This document shows, piece by piece, positions 25,160-33,110 of a stretch of DNA of 64,000 bases. A program made the translations under genes and the position numbers. Position 1 is the stretch's first letter, and every line of letters starts with the position of its first letter. Source of the stretch: Segniliparus sp051660745 (lineage in GTDB: Bacteria; Actinomycetota; Actinomycetes; Mycobacteriales; Mycobacteriaceae); NCBI RefSeq assembly GCF_051660745.1, contig NZ_JBOFQF010000028.1, positions 310,001 through 374,000 on the forward strand, in the 5' to 3' direction. The notes beneath the pieces are model-generated. The model was not told where the DNA came from. It was given only the letters and a program-made list of their open reading frames with translations, and did no database searches.

Positions 25160-25789
25160 ATGGTCGAATTATTTGGAAACTCTGCAGTGCTCGCTGTGGT
25201 CGTGATCGTGGTCGTGGTCGGATGCGCGACCGGGTACTTCAAGAGCCGGTCCGGGCGCGCGGTCGTGCCGGCGGCTCCGGCCCAAGGCGACGGGGTGTCT
25301 TGGGCGGAACCGGAAGCGGGCGGTCCGGGCTGTGCTGCGCTGAGAGGAAACGTGGAACGCCTCAATGAAGCGGTCAGCGCCTACCAGGCCACGTCCACGA
25401 GGTTTAAGGCAACGATCAAGAATTTGAGCTCGGACGATCCGGGGAGCATCACGCAGTCCGAGCGCGGCCAGGTGGGCGCCGCCGCGCGGGAGATGGCGAT
25501 ACGCCTGCGCGCCATGGCGGCAGCGGCGGGGAGGATCTCGGACGACGCGGAGCGCTTCTGGGCGAACGGGAGCGACATCGGCGCGGAGCTGCGCGACGCG
25601 GCGCGCGAAGCCGTCGCGGCAGCCGCCGTTTACGTGGAGGGCGCGGAGGGCAGCGCGAAGTACTTCGAGAAAGTGGCGGCCTGGCACAACGGTCGAGGCC
25701 TGCCTTACGGGAAGCCGTCTCACCCCGGTGCGGGCGCCGCGCCCCTGTACGAGCGGCTGGACGTGCTGTGGCGGCTCGCGGGCTGTTGA
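25160..25789 (+). CDS. N-terminally membrane-anchored helical protein, unknown
   Basis: The 209-residue protein starts with a hydrophobic segment (SAVLAVVVIVVVVGCATGYF, residues 8-27) that is either a transmembrane anchor or, with VVVGC, a poor lipobox. The rest is helical and soluble: two Cys, a long helix around LNEAVSAYQATSTRFKATIK, then Ala-rich helices (AAREMAIRLRAMAAAAGRIS) and a Tyr/Pro-rich tail. The pattern of amphipathic helices is reminiscent of ESX-related or LemA-like helical bundles, but no signature motif is present. ATG at 25160 is likely leaderless (TAGGCT 8 nt upstream). Confidence 0.6.
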   Translation: MVELFGNSAVLAVVVIVVVVGCATGYFKSRSGRAVVPAAPAQGDGVSWAEPEAGGPGCAALRGNVERLNEAVSAYQATSTRFKATIKNLSSDDPGSITQSERGQVGAAAREMAIRLRAMAAAAGRISDDAERFWANGSDIGAELRDAAREAVAAAAVYVEGAEGSAKYFEKVAAWHNGRGLPYGKPSHPGAGAAPLYERLDVLWRLAGC

Positions 25790-25863
25790 CCTCGTTCGCG
25801 GTCTAAGGGTTTTCGATCACCATTTGAGCGCGTTTGCCGTTGCCAGCGGTTGGCGGTGGCGAT

Positions 25864-25892
25864 TAGACAACGCAAGAAATCCCAGCTAAAGT
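25864..25892 (+). promoter_or_regulatory. Promoter of tRNA-Val (CAC)
   Basis: TAGACA (25864-25869), exactly 17 nt, then TAAAGT (25887-25892) form a near-consensus housekeeping promoter 28 nt before the tRNA. Confidence 0.7.
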
Positions 25893-25919
25893 AGGCGCTC
25901 GGCAAAATGCCACACGTAA

Positions 25920-25991
25920 GGTCTCGTAGCTCAGTGGGAGAGCGTCCGCCTCACACGCGGAAGGTCGCTGGTTCGAAACCAGCCGGGACCA
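25920..25991 (+). tRNA. tRNA-Val (CAC)
   Basis: Acceptor GGTCTCG/CGGGACC (one T-G), anticodon stem TCCGC/GCGGA with loop CTCACAC (anticodon CAC, reading GTG), and T loop GTTCGAAAC form a full cloverleaf of 72 nt. CCA is not encoded; the next bases are CAT. Confidence 0.95.
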
Positions 25992-26001
25992 CATCGAAAA
26001 T

Positions 26002-26379
26002 TTGAAGCTGTGGCTGCGCGAGCGCCCAGCCCTCTCTCTCGCCTATCGGATCGCCGTGGCGGTCGTCGGAGGCGTCGTCTTCGTCGCAGGCGCCGTCATG
26101 ATCCCGTATCCCGGGCCGGGCTGGGCGGTCCTCTTCCTCGGACTCGGCATTCTGGCCACCGAGTTCCCCTGGGCGGCGCGCGTCCTGCGGTGGGCCAAAC
26201 GGCAATACGACCGTCTGATGGCGTGGCAGCGAAGGCAGCCGCTCTGGTTGCGGGCGCTGTTGGCGCTCCTCGCGCTGGCGTTCACTGTGCTGACGTTGTG
26301 GCTGCTCGGGGCGCTCGCCATCGCGGGGCGGCTGATCGGGCTGGACGAGCCGTGGCTGCGCAGCCCGCTGGGCATCTGA
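26002..26379 (+). CDS. PGPGW-motif small membrane protein
   Basis: The 125-residue inner-membrane protein has two hydrophobic blocks (IAVAVVGGVVFVAGAVMIPY and a Leu/Ala-rich segment near residues 82-108) and the diagnostic PGPGWAVLFLGLGILATEFPWAA between them, matching the actinobacterial PGPGW family (TIGR02611-like). Function is unknown. The only in-frame start is TTG at 26002, just 11 nt after the tRNA-Val 3' end and without a ribosome-binding site, so the mRNA is presumably released by tRNA 3' processing or starts downstream. It precedes thrS by 82 nt. Confidence 0.75.
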   Translation: MKLWLRERPALSLAYRIAVAVVGGVVFVAGAVMIPYPGPGWAVLFLGLGILATEFPWAARVLRWAKRQYDRLMAWQRRQPLWLRALLALLALAFTVLTLWLLGALAIAGRLIGLDEPWLRSPLGI

Positions 26380-26461
26380 CAATTCCAGGGGACAGGCCGG
26401 TTACCATGGTCAGATCCGAAACCTTGTTTTGCATGCAACCCATCTCGAACGGAGCAACCCC

Positions 26462-28513
26462 ATGGTCGACCTGATCGCCCCGCCCGCCTCGGCATCCGCG
26501 CTGAAGGTGCAGGCCGGGACGACCGCGAGCGCGGCGGTGCGGGAGGCGGGGCTCTCGACCTCCGGGCCGGAGGCGGTCGTCGTGGTCCGCGACGCGGACG
26601 GGGCGCTGCACGACCTCGCGTGGGTTCCGGAGGAGGACGTCCTGGTCGAGCCGGTTCCGGCGGACTCCGACGATGGCCGCTCGGTCATCCGGCACTCCGC
26701 CGCGCACGTGCTGGCGCAGGCGGTGCAGCAGGAGTTCCCGCACGCGAAGCTGGGCATCGGTCCGCCGATCAAAGACGGCTTCTACTACGACTTCCGGGTG
26801 GACCACGCGTTCACCCCGGAGGACCTGGCGCGGCTCGAGACCCGGATGCGCAAGATCATCAAGGCGGCGCAGCGGTTCTCCCGAAGGGTCGTCGAGGTCG
26901 AGGAGGCCCGCGTCGAGCTCGCGGACGAGCCGTTCAAGCTGGAGCTGATCAGCGACAAATCCGGAGTCGACGACCCGGAGGTCATGGAGGTCGGCGGCAA
27001 AGAGCTGACCATCTACGACAACCTCAACCCGCGCACGGGGGAGCGCGAGTGGGCCGACTTGTGCCGGGGCCCGCACATCCCGACCACCAAGCACATCCCG
27101 GCGTTCAAGCTCACCCGCAGCTCGGCGGCGTATTGGCGCGGCGACCAGTCCCGCGACAGCCTCCAGCGGATCTACGGCACCGCGTGGGAGTCCGCCGAAG
27201 CCCTCGAACAGCACCTCGAGCTGATCGCCGAGGCGGAACGTCGCGACCACCGCAAGCTCGGCGCGGAACTGGACCTGTTCAGCTTCCCCGACGAGCTCGG
27301 CTCGGGCCTGCCGGTCTTCCACGCCAAGGGCGGCGTCCTGCGCAAGGAGCTCGAGGACTACTCGCGCGCCAAGCACATCGAGGCGGGCTACGAGTTCGTC
27401 TTCACCCCGCATATCACCAAGGCGCACCTGTACGAGGTCTCCGGGCACTTGGACTGGTACGCGGACGGGATGTTCCCGCCGATGCACGTCGACGCGGAGC
27501 TGAACGAGGACGGCACGGTGCGCAAGCCGGGGCAGGACTACTACCTCAAGCCGATGAACTGCCCGATGCACAACCTGATCTTCCGCTCGCGCGGCCGCTC
27601 GTACCGCGAGCTGCCGCTGCGCCTGTTCGAGTTCGGCTCGGTGTACCGGTACGAGAAGTCCGGCGTGGTGCACGGCCTCACCCGCGTGCGCGGGATGACG
27701 CAGGACGACGCGCACATCTACTGCACCCGCGAGCAGATGAAGGACGAGCTGACCAAGACTTTGCAGTTCGTGCTCGACCTGCTCCGCGACTACGGCCTCG
27801 ACGACTTCTACCTCGAGCTGTCGACCAAGGACGAGGAGAAGTTCGTCGGCGCGGACGAGATCTGGGAGGAGGCCACCCGGACCCTGGCGGAGGTGGCCGA
27901 GGCTTCCGGCCTCACCCTCGTGCCTGATCCGGGCGGGGCGGCGTTCTACGGCCCGAAGATGTCGGTGCAGGCGAAGGACGCGCTCGGCCGGACCTGGCAG
28001 ATGTCCACGATCCAGCTCGACTTCAACCTCCCCGAGCGGTTCGGCTTGGAGTACACCGGCTCGTCCGGCCACCGGGAGCGCCCGGTCATGATCCACCGCG
28101 CGCTCTTCGGCTCCATCGAGCGGTTCATCGGGGTGCTGACCGAGCATTACGCGGGGGCGTTCCCGGCCTGGCTCGCGCCGGTGCAGGCGATGGGCATCCC
28201 GGTGAGCGACGACCACGTCCCGCATCTGCGCGCGTTCGTCGACTCGCTCCGCGCGGGCGGGATCCGCGCCCAGCTGGACACGAGCGACGACCGGATGCAG
28301 AAGAAGATCTTCACCCACACCGGGCAGAAGGTCCCGTTCCTCGTCCTCGTCGGCGCTCGGGATGTCGAGGCAGGCACGGTGAGCTTCCGGTTCCGCGACG
28401 GCAGCCAGCGCAACGCGGTGCCGGTGGACGAGGCGAAGGGCTTGGTCGTGGACTGGGTCGCGCGCCGCGAGAACGCCTCTCCCACGGCGGAGAGCTTCGG
28501 CTCGGCGGGATAG
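26462..28513 (+). CDS. thrS: Threonyl-tRNA synthetase
   Basis: The 683-residue class II synthetase has a TGS domain (residues 1-70), the editing domain with RHSAAHVLAQAVQQEFP and the later CRGPHIP zinc-type motif, and the catalytic core with MNCPMHNLIFRSRGRSYRELP (Cys and His zinc ligands) and RPVMIHRALFGSIERF. The C-terminal anticodon-binding domain ends VGARDVEAGTVSFRFR. ATG at 26462 has ACGGAG 7 nt upstream; an in-frame ATG at 26429 has none. It leads the operon-like run thrS-HIT-YbjQ-pgsA-acyltransferase, with pimA following after a 118-bp gap. No T-box was seen. Confidence 0.95.
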   Translation: MVDLIAPPASASALKVQAGTTASAAVREAGLSTSGPEAVVVVRDADGALHDLAWVPEEDVLVEPVPADSDDGRSVIRHSAAHVLAQAVQQEFPHAKLGIGPPIKDGFYYDFRVDHAFTPEDLARLETRMRKIIKAAQRFSRRVVEVEEARVELADEPFKLELISDKSGVDDPEVMEVGGKELTIYDNLNPRTGEREWADLCRGPHIPTTKHIPAFKLTRSSAAYWRGDQSRDSLQRIYGTAWESAEALEQHLELIAEAERRDHRKLGAELDLFSFPDELGSGLPVFHAKGGVLRKELEDYSRAKHIEAGYEFVFTPHITKAHLYEVSGHLDWYADGMFPPMHVDAELNEDGTVRKPGQDYYLKPMNCPMHNLIFRSRGRSYRELPLRLFEFGSVYRYEKSGVVHGLTRVRGMTQDDAHIYCTREQMKDELTKTLQFVLDLLRDYGLDDFYLELSTKDEEKFVGADEIWEEATRTLAEVAEASGLTLVPDPGGAAFYGPKMSVQAKDALGRTWQMSTIQLDFNLPERFGLEYTGSSGHRERPVMIHRALFGSIERFIGVLTEHYAGAFPAWLAPVQAMGIPVSDDHVPHLRAFVDSLRAGGIRAQLDTSDDRMQKKIFTHTGQKVPFLVLVGARDVEAGTVSFRFRDGSQRNAVPVDEAKGLVVDWVARRENASPTAESFGSAG

Positions 28514-28517
28514 GGCC

Positions 28518-29066
28518 ATGAGCGAGCAGCCGGAGACGATGCGCGACCAGGGGCCGGGGGAACCGGACCACCTGGCCCGGCTCTGGTCGCCGTTCCGCAT
28601 GCAGTACATCGCGGAGGGGCCGAAGACGGGCGAGGCCGCGAACCCGTTCGCGGAGCTGCCGAGCCTCCCCGACGAGGAGGGCCTCATCGTGGCGCGGGGC
28701 GAGCTGGTGTACGCGGTCTTGAACCTCTACCCCTACAACCCCGGCCACCTGATGATCGTCCCGTACCGGACTGTCGCGGAGTTCGAGGAGCTCACGGTCG
28801 AGGAGAGCGCCGAGCTCGTGGCGTTCACCCAGGAGGCACTGCGGACGATCAAGCGGATCTCCCGGCCGCACGGGTTCAATGTCGGGTTCAACCTCGGCGC
28901 GGCCGCGGGCGGCTCGGTCGCCGCGCACCTGCACCTGCATATCGTGCCCCGGTGGGGCGGGGACGCGAACTTCATCACGGTCATCGGGGCCAGCAAGGTG
29001 ATGCCGCAGTTGCTGCGGGACACCCGTGCTCTGCTCGCCGAAGCGTGGGGCCAGAGTCCCGTCTGA
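28518..29066 (+). CDS. HIT-family Ap4A phosphorylase-like protein
   Basis: The 182-residue protein closely resembles M. tuberculosis Rv2613c, an AP4A phosphorylase. Shared blocks are LWSPFRMQYI, DEEGLIVARGELVYAVLNLY, NPGHLMIVPYR and the histidine triad HLHLHIVPRWGGD. It would degrade diadenosine polyphosphates, alarmone-like products of aminoacyl-tRNA synthetases such as ThrRS encoded 4 nt upstream. The 4-nt gap indicates co-translation with thrS. Confidence 0.92.
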   Translation: MSEQPETMRDQGPGEPDHLARLWSPFRMQYIAEGPKTGEAANPFAELPSLPDEEGLIVARGELVYAVLNLYPYNPGHLMIVPYRTVAEFEELTVEESAELVAFTQEALRTIKRISRPHGFNVGFNLGAAAGGSVAAHLHLHIVPRWGGDANFITVIGASKVMPQLLRDTRALLAEAWGQSPV

Positions 29067-29113
29067 TCGGTCGCGTACGCTAAGGGCGGCAAAATCGTCG
29101 GAGACGAGAGGAG

Positions 29114-29644
29114 ATGGCTTTGCTGGTGGTGACCACGAACGACTTGCCCGGCTGGGAGATACAGCGGGTGTGTGGCGAGGTGTTCGGCCTGACCGTCCGC
29201 TCCCGCAACGCGTTCTCACAGATGGGCTCCGGCTTCAAATCGATGTTCGGCGGCGAGCTGCAGGGGATGACGAAGAACCTGGCCGACAGCCGGAACCAGG
29301 TGATGGGCAGGATGATCGACGAGGCGCGCGCCCGAGGCGGCAACGCCGTCGTCGGCATGCGGTTCGACACGTCGGAGATGGGCGAGGTGTTCACCGAGAT
29401 GTGCGCGTACGGCACCGCCGTTGTGGCGGTCCCGGTCACCGAGGCCGCCAAGCAGACGGCAGCGCAGCTGGGCTATCCGCAGTTCGGGCCAGGCGGAGTG
29501 CCGCAACAGCCTGCCGCGCCCCAGCCGCAGGCTCCGCAGCAGCCCGGCCCGTACGGCCCCGGTGGCTACCCGCAGCAGCCCGGCCCGTACGGCCCTGGTG
29601 GCTACCCGCCCGCAGGGCAATACCCCCCGCAGCCGGGTCTGTAG
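29114..29644 (+). CDS. YbjQ/UPF0145-like protein with GPYGPGGYPQQP repeats
   Basis: Residues 1-118 match the YbjQ/UPF0145 fold: VVTTNDLPGWEIQRVCGEVFG, then EARARGGNAVVGMRFDTSEM and YGTAVVAVPV. The rest (119-176) is a Pro/Gln/Gly/Tyr-rich tail containing two copies of QQPGPYGPGGYP. Such tails are disordered and often mediate protein contacts. Function of the family is unknown. It is inserted between the HIT gene and pgsA, a position that I recall as empty in M. tuberculosis. The ribosome-binding site (GAGACGAGAGGAG) almost touches the ATG. Confidence 0.8.
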   Translation: MALLVVTTNDLPGWEIQRVCGEVFGLTVRSRNAFSQMGSGFKSMFGGELQGMTKNLADSRNQVMGRMIDEARARGGNAVVGMRFDTSEMGEVFTEMCAYGTAVVAVPVTEAAKQTAAQLGYPQFGPGGVPQQPAAPQPQAPQQPGPYGPGGYPQQPGPYGPGGYPPAGQYPPQPGL

Positions 29645-29646
29645 TA

Positions 29647-30378
29647 GTGCTGTCGTCGCTCGTCAAACCCGCTGTCTCGAAGGTCATCGCGCCGCTTGGC
29701 GGCGCGCTGGTCCGGTGCGGGGTGACCCCGAACGTGGTGACGGTGGTCGGCACGCTCGGCACAGTGGCTTCCGCCCTGGTGTTCTTCCCGACCGGCCACC
29801 TCATCCTCGGAGCCGTGGTGTGCGGTGCGTTCGCGGTCTTCGACATGCTCGACGGGGCGGTCGCGCGGGCTTCTGGCGGCGGCACGAGGTTCGGCGCGGT
29901 GCTCGACGCGAGCTGCGACCGGATCGCGGACGGGGCGATCTTCGGCGCGCTGGCCTATTGGGCGGCATTCCCGTTGGGCGCCGCGAAGATGGGCCGAGCA
30001 GCGGATTCGTACTTCACGGCGACTCGCCAAAAATACGTCTACATCCCGAATTCCGCCGTCTCCTCGGAAGGGACGCAGCTCAGCCCCGAGGGCTTCCAGC
30101 TGCTCTTCGTCGGACTCCTGGTCTGTTTGGTCTCGGCGCTCACGATCTCCTATATCAAGGCGCGGGCCGAGGCGAGCGGCCTCAACGGGGACGGCGGGTG
30201 GATCGAGCGTCCGGAGCGGCTTGTCATCATTCTCGTCGGAGCCTTGCTCACCGGGCTCGGCGTGTGGCAGGCGCTGCCGCTCGCGGTCGCCTTCCTGGCG
30301 CTCACCAGCGTGATCACCGTCGGCCAGCGGATCCTCTCGGTCTGGCGCGGCTCGAAACAGCCTGACGGGCCCCAATGA
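29647..30378 (+). CDS. pgsA: Phosphatidylinositol phosphate synthase
   Basis: The 243-residue integral membrane CDP-alcohol phosphotransferase joins CDP-diacylglycerol to inositol phosphate, the first step of PI and PIM synthesis. The family signature is complete: DMLDGAVARASGGGTRFGAV, then LDASCDRIAD (DxxDGxxARx8GxxxDxxxD). About six hydrophobic segments are seen. A segment near residues 110-145 (KMGRAADSYFTATRQKYVYI region) makes it about 25 residues longer than Rv2612c (217). GTG at 29647 lies 2 nt after the previous stop; the stop overlaps the next ATG. Confidence 0.92.
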   Translation: MLSSLVKPAVSKVIAPLGGALVRCGVTPNVVTVVGTLGTVASALVFFPTGHLILGAVVCGAFAVFDMLDGAVARASGGGTRFGAVLDASCDRIADGAIFGALAYWAAFPLGAAKMGRAADSYFTATRQKYVYIPNSAVSSEGTQLSPEGFQLLFVGLLVCLVSALTISYIKARAEASGLNGDGGWIERPERLVIILVGALLTGLGVWQALPLAVAFLALTSVITVGQRILSVWRGSKQPDGPQ

Positions 30379-31295
30379 GTGAGAGCTTCAAAACTGTGAC
30401 CCTGAAAGACCGGGCCGCCATCTGGGGCTATAGCGCAGGTTGGGGCCTTGTCCGTCTCGCGCCGGAAAGCGCCGCCCGCGCGACGTTCCGCAAGGGGGCC
30501 GACTTCGCGTTCCGCCGAGGGGCGGGGGCGCAGCTGCGCAAGAACCTCGCGCGAGTGCTCGCCGTCCCGACCGACCAGGTGCCGGAGGAGCTGGTCCAGC
30601 GCAGCTTCCGCTCATACGCCCGCTATTGGCGCGAGGCGTTCCGCCTCCCGGCCATGGACCAGGCGCGGCTGGCGCGCGACGTGGACGCGGCGGTGACCCA
30701 GCAGCAGCATTTGGACGAGCCGCTGTCCCAAGGGCGGGGCGTGGTGATCGCGCTGCCGCATATGGGGAACTGGGACCTCGCGGGCGTGTGGCTGGTGGCG
30801 CGGCACGGGCAGTTCACGACCGTCGCGGAGCGGCTCAAGCCCGAGTCGATGTACCAGAAGTTCTTGGCCTACCGGGAGTCGTTGGGCTTCGAGATTCTGC
30901 CCCATCTGTCGGGCGCCGACGAGGCGGCGGGGGAGGGCCCGTACAAGGTCCTCGCCCAGCGCTTGAGGGAGGGCAAAGTCGTGTGCCTCCTGGCGGACCG
31001 AGGCATGAGCCGGGGCAGCGTCCCGGTGCAGTTCTTCGGCGAGACGGCGCGCTTCCCGCTGGGCCCGGCGAAGCTCGCGGTCGAGACTGGCGCGGCCCTG
31101 GTCACCGCGCACACCTGGTACGAGCCTGTGGGCAGGCCCGAGGGCCGCTGGCGAGCCGAGATCGGCCCGGAGCTCGACACGGGCGACGGGGTCGAGGCCG
31201 CGACCGGACGGATCGCCGCAGCCTTCGAGACCGCTATCGCAGCACGCCCCGAAGACTGGCACATGTTGCAGCCCTTATGGGATATCGACAGGTGA
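30375..31295 (+). CDS. patA: Phosphatidylinositol mannoside acyltransferase
   Basis: This LpxL/HtrB-type acyltransferase of 306 residues corresponds to Rv2611c, which palmitoylates the 2-linked mannose of PIM1/PIM2 at the cytoplasmic membrane face. The catalytic HxxxxD motif is LPHMGNWDLAG near residue 126, and LLADRGMSRGSVPVQFFG is the second conserved block. ATG at 30375 overlaps the pgsA stop (ATGA), so the two are translationally coupled. The tail ends WHMLQPLWDID as in mycobacterial homologues. Confidence 0.92.
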   Translation: MSESFKTVTLKDRAAIWGYSAGWGLVRLAPESAARATFRKGADFAFRRGAGAQLRKNLARVLAVPTDQVPEELVQRSFRSYARYWREAFRLPAMDQARLARDVDAAVTQQQHLDEPLSQGRGVVIALPHMGNWDLAGVWLVARHGQFTTVAERLKPESMYQKFLAYRESLGFEILPHLSGADEAAGEGPYKVLAQRLREGKVVCLLADRGMSRGSVPVQFFGETARFPLGPAKLAVETGAALVTAHTWYEPVGRPEGRWRAEIGPELDTGDGVEAATGRIAAAFETAIAARPEDWHMLQPLWDIDR

Positions 31296-31413
31296 CCCCG
31301 GCGCTCTGGCGGCACTGTGCTGTGTCTCCACCGCCGACGGGCGGGCCTGCGTTGCTCCGCTTTGCCGGGGCCTTGGATCTCATCCACCAGTTTCACCGGG
31401 GGAGGTCTGCCGC

Positions 31414-32556
31414 ATGAGGATCGGCATGGTCTGCCCCTACTCGCTGGACGCGCCGGGGGGCGTGCAGGCGCATGTCCTCGAACTCGCCCAAGTGCTCATC
31501 GACCAGGGGCACAAGGTGCAGGTGATCGCCCCGGCGAGCGACGGCGCGCAACTTCCCGACTACGTGTGCTCCAGTGGCGACGCGTTGGCCGTGCCCTACA
31601 ACGGCTCGACGGTCCGGCTGCAGTTCGGCCTCGGGGCCCTCGCGAAACTGCGCCAATGGATCGCGCAGGGGCGCTTCGACGTGCTGCATGTGCACGAGCC
31701 GAGCGCGCCGAGCCTGTCGTTCCTCGCGGTGAAGGCGGCCGAGGGGCCGATCGTCGCGACGTTCCACGCGGCAGCGGTCCAGTCGCTCATGCTCGCCGCG
31801 CTGCGCCCCGTGCTGACCCCTTACTACGAGAAGATCGTCGGACGGATCGCCGTCTCCCCGCTCTCGCGACGGCTGCAGATGCAGACCGTCGGCGTCGGCT
31901 CGGTGGAGATCCCCAACGGCCTGCACGTGCGGGACTTCCACGAGGCCGAGCCGTTGCCCGGATACCCGCGCGGTGGCGGGACGATTTTGTTCCTCGGCCG
32001 GTACGACGAGCCGCGCAAGGGCTTCGTGACGTTGCTGCGCGCGTTGCCGCGCATCGTGGCGAAGCACCCCGAGGTGGAAGTGCTGGTCGTCGGGCCGGGC
32101 GACGAGCGCAGAGCGCGGGCGAAGGCGGGGGAGCATGCAGGCAGGCTGCGATTTTTGGGCCAAGTGAGCCAGGCGGACAAAGCGTCGGCGCTGCGTTCGG
32201 CGGATGTCTTCTGCGCTCCGAACACGGGCGGGGAGAGCCAGGGCATCGTGCTGCTGGAGGCGATGGCCGCGGGCGCGGCGGTGGCCGCGAGCGATCTTGA
32301 GGCGTTCCGCCGGGTGCTCGGCGTCGATGAGGCTGGGGGCGGAAGGGCCGGGCTGCTCCTTCCGATCGGAGACGGCGAGGCGTGGGCGGAGGGAGTCGGC
32401 GCGCTGCTCTCGGACCCTGTCTCGCGCGAGCGCAGCGTCGCGGCAGGCTTCGAGGTGGTCGCCGCGTACGACTGGACTGTGATCGCCAAGCAGATCCTGC
32501 GGGTGTACGAGACGGTCACGGTCGGCTCGCCCGGCGTCCGGGTGGCGGGCGCATGA
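31414..32556 (+). CDS. pimA: Phosphatidylinositol mannosyltransferase PimA
   Basis: The GT-B, GT4-family enzyme of 380 residues adds mannose from GDP-mannose to phosphatidylinositol, starting PIM, LM and LAM synthesis. It opens MRIGMVCPYSLDAPGGVQAHV with the Gly-Gly loop, has VLHVHEP and FHAAAVQS (acceptor-side His), FLGRYDEPRKGF (Arg and Lys contacting GDP-mannose) and GGESQGIVLLEAMAAG with the EX7E glutamates. A GGGGGAGG ribosome-binding site precedes ATG at 31414. The 118-bp gap before it breaks the strict overlaps upstream and may hold an internal promoter. Confidence 0.95.
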   Translation: MRIGMVCPYSLDAPGGVQAHVLELAQVLIDQGHKVQVIAPASDGAQLPDYVCSSGDALAVPYNGSTVRLQFGLGALAKLRQWIAQGRFDVLHVHEPSAPSLSFLAVKAAEGPIVATFHAAAVQSLMLAALRPVLTPYYEKIVGRIAVSPLSRRLQMQTVGVGSVEIPNGLHVRDFHEAEPLPGYPRGGGTILFLGRYDEPRKGFVTLLRALPRIVAKHPEVEVLVVGPGDERRARAKAGEHAGRLRFLGQVSQADKASALRSADVFCAPNTGGESQGIVLLEAMAAGAAVAASDLEAFRRVLGVDEAGGGRAGLLLPIGDGEAWAEGVGALLSDPVSRERSVAAGFEVVAAYDWTVIAKQILRVYETVTVGSPGVRVAGA

Positions 32557-33101
32557 CGCTGCTGCTCGTCGTCGCGCTCGTGGTCCTGCTGCTCGGGATG
32601 CTCCTGTTCGCAGGATGGATGGTCAAGACTGCGCGACGGCTGGACCGGCTGCACGTGCGCCGCGATCTGGCCTGGCAGGGCTTGCTCGCGGCGCTCGACC
32701 GCCGGGCTCTCGTGGCGCGGACCGTCGCCGCGCAGCTCGGCCCGAGCGGGGCTGATCTCGCCCGGATCGCCCGCGCGGTGGAGACGGCCGCTGTGCCGAA
32801 CGGTGCTGCGTCCGCAGAGGCCGCCTCGGGGGATGCCCGGCCCGGCCGCGAACAGCTGGAGAGCGAGCTCTCGGTCGCGTTGGCCGGGGTCGGCCAGGGC
32901 GGGTTCTCGGACCAGCTCTTGGAGGAACGGGCCGACGCAGAGTGCCGGGTGCGTTTCGCGAGGAGCTTTTACAACGAGGCGGTCAGGGACACGCTCGCGC
33001 TGCGCACGAGACCTGCGGTGCGTCTTTTCAAACTCGCTGGCAGCGCCCCGCTGCCGGTTTATTTCGAGATCGCCGAAGGGCTCGGGCCGAGGGCCGAGTA
33101 G
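32553..33101 (+). CDS. N-terminally anchored protein, LemA-like C-terminus
   Basis: The 182-residue protein begins with one transmembrane helix (TLLLVVALVVLLLGMLLFAG) and continues as a soluble helical domain. DRLHVRRDLAWQGLLAALDRR and ARSFYNEAVRDTLALRTRP resemble LemA-type helices. It takes the place of Rv2609c, which follows pimA in M. tuberculosis and which I recall as longer with a nudix part; that part is absent here. ATG at 32553 overlaps the pimA stop (ATGA), so it is co-translated and probably linked to PIM metabolism at the membrane. Confidence 0.7.
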   Translation: MTLLLVVALVVLLLGMLLFAGWMVKTARRLDRLHVRRDLAWQGLLAALDRRALVARTVAAQLGPSGADLARIARAVETAAVPNGAASAEAASGDARPGREQLESELSVALAGVGQGGFSDQLLEERADAECRVRFARSFYNEAVRDTLALRTRPAVRLFKLAGSAPLPVYFEIAEGLGPRAE

Positions 33102-33110
33102 GTTTGTGAT

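Noticed and set aside
26380..26461. T-box riboswitch before thrS
   Set aside because: The gap is only 82 bp and shows no specifier loop or T-box sequence.
26282..28687. 801-codon minus-strand frame opposite thrS
   Set aside because: It is an antisense shadow of a conserved synthetase caused by high GC; its translation is Arg/Val/Leu-rich without motifs.
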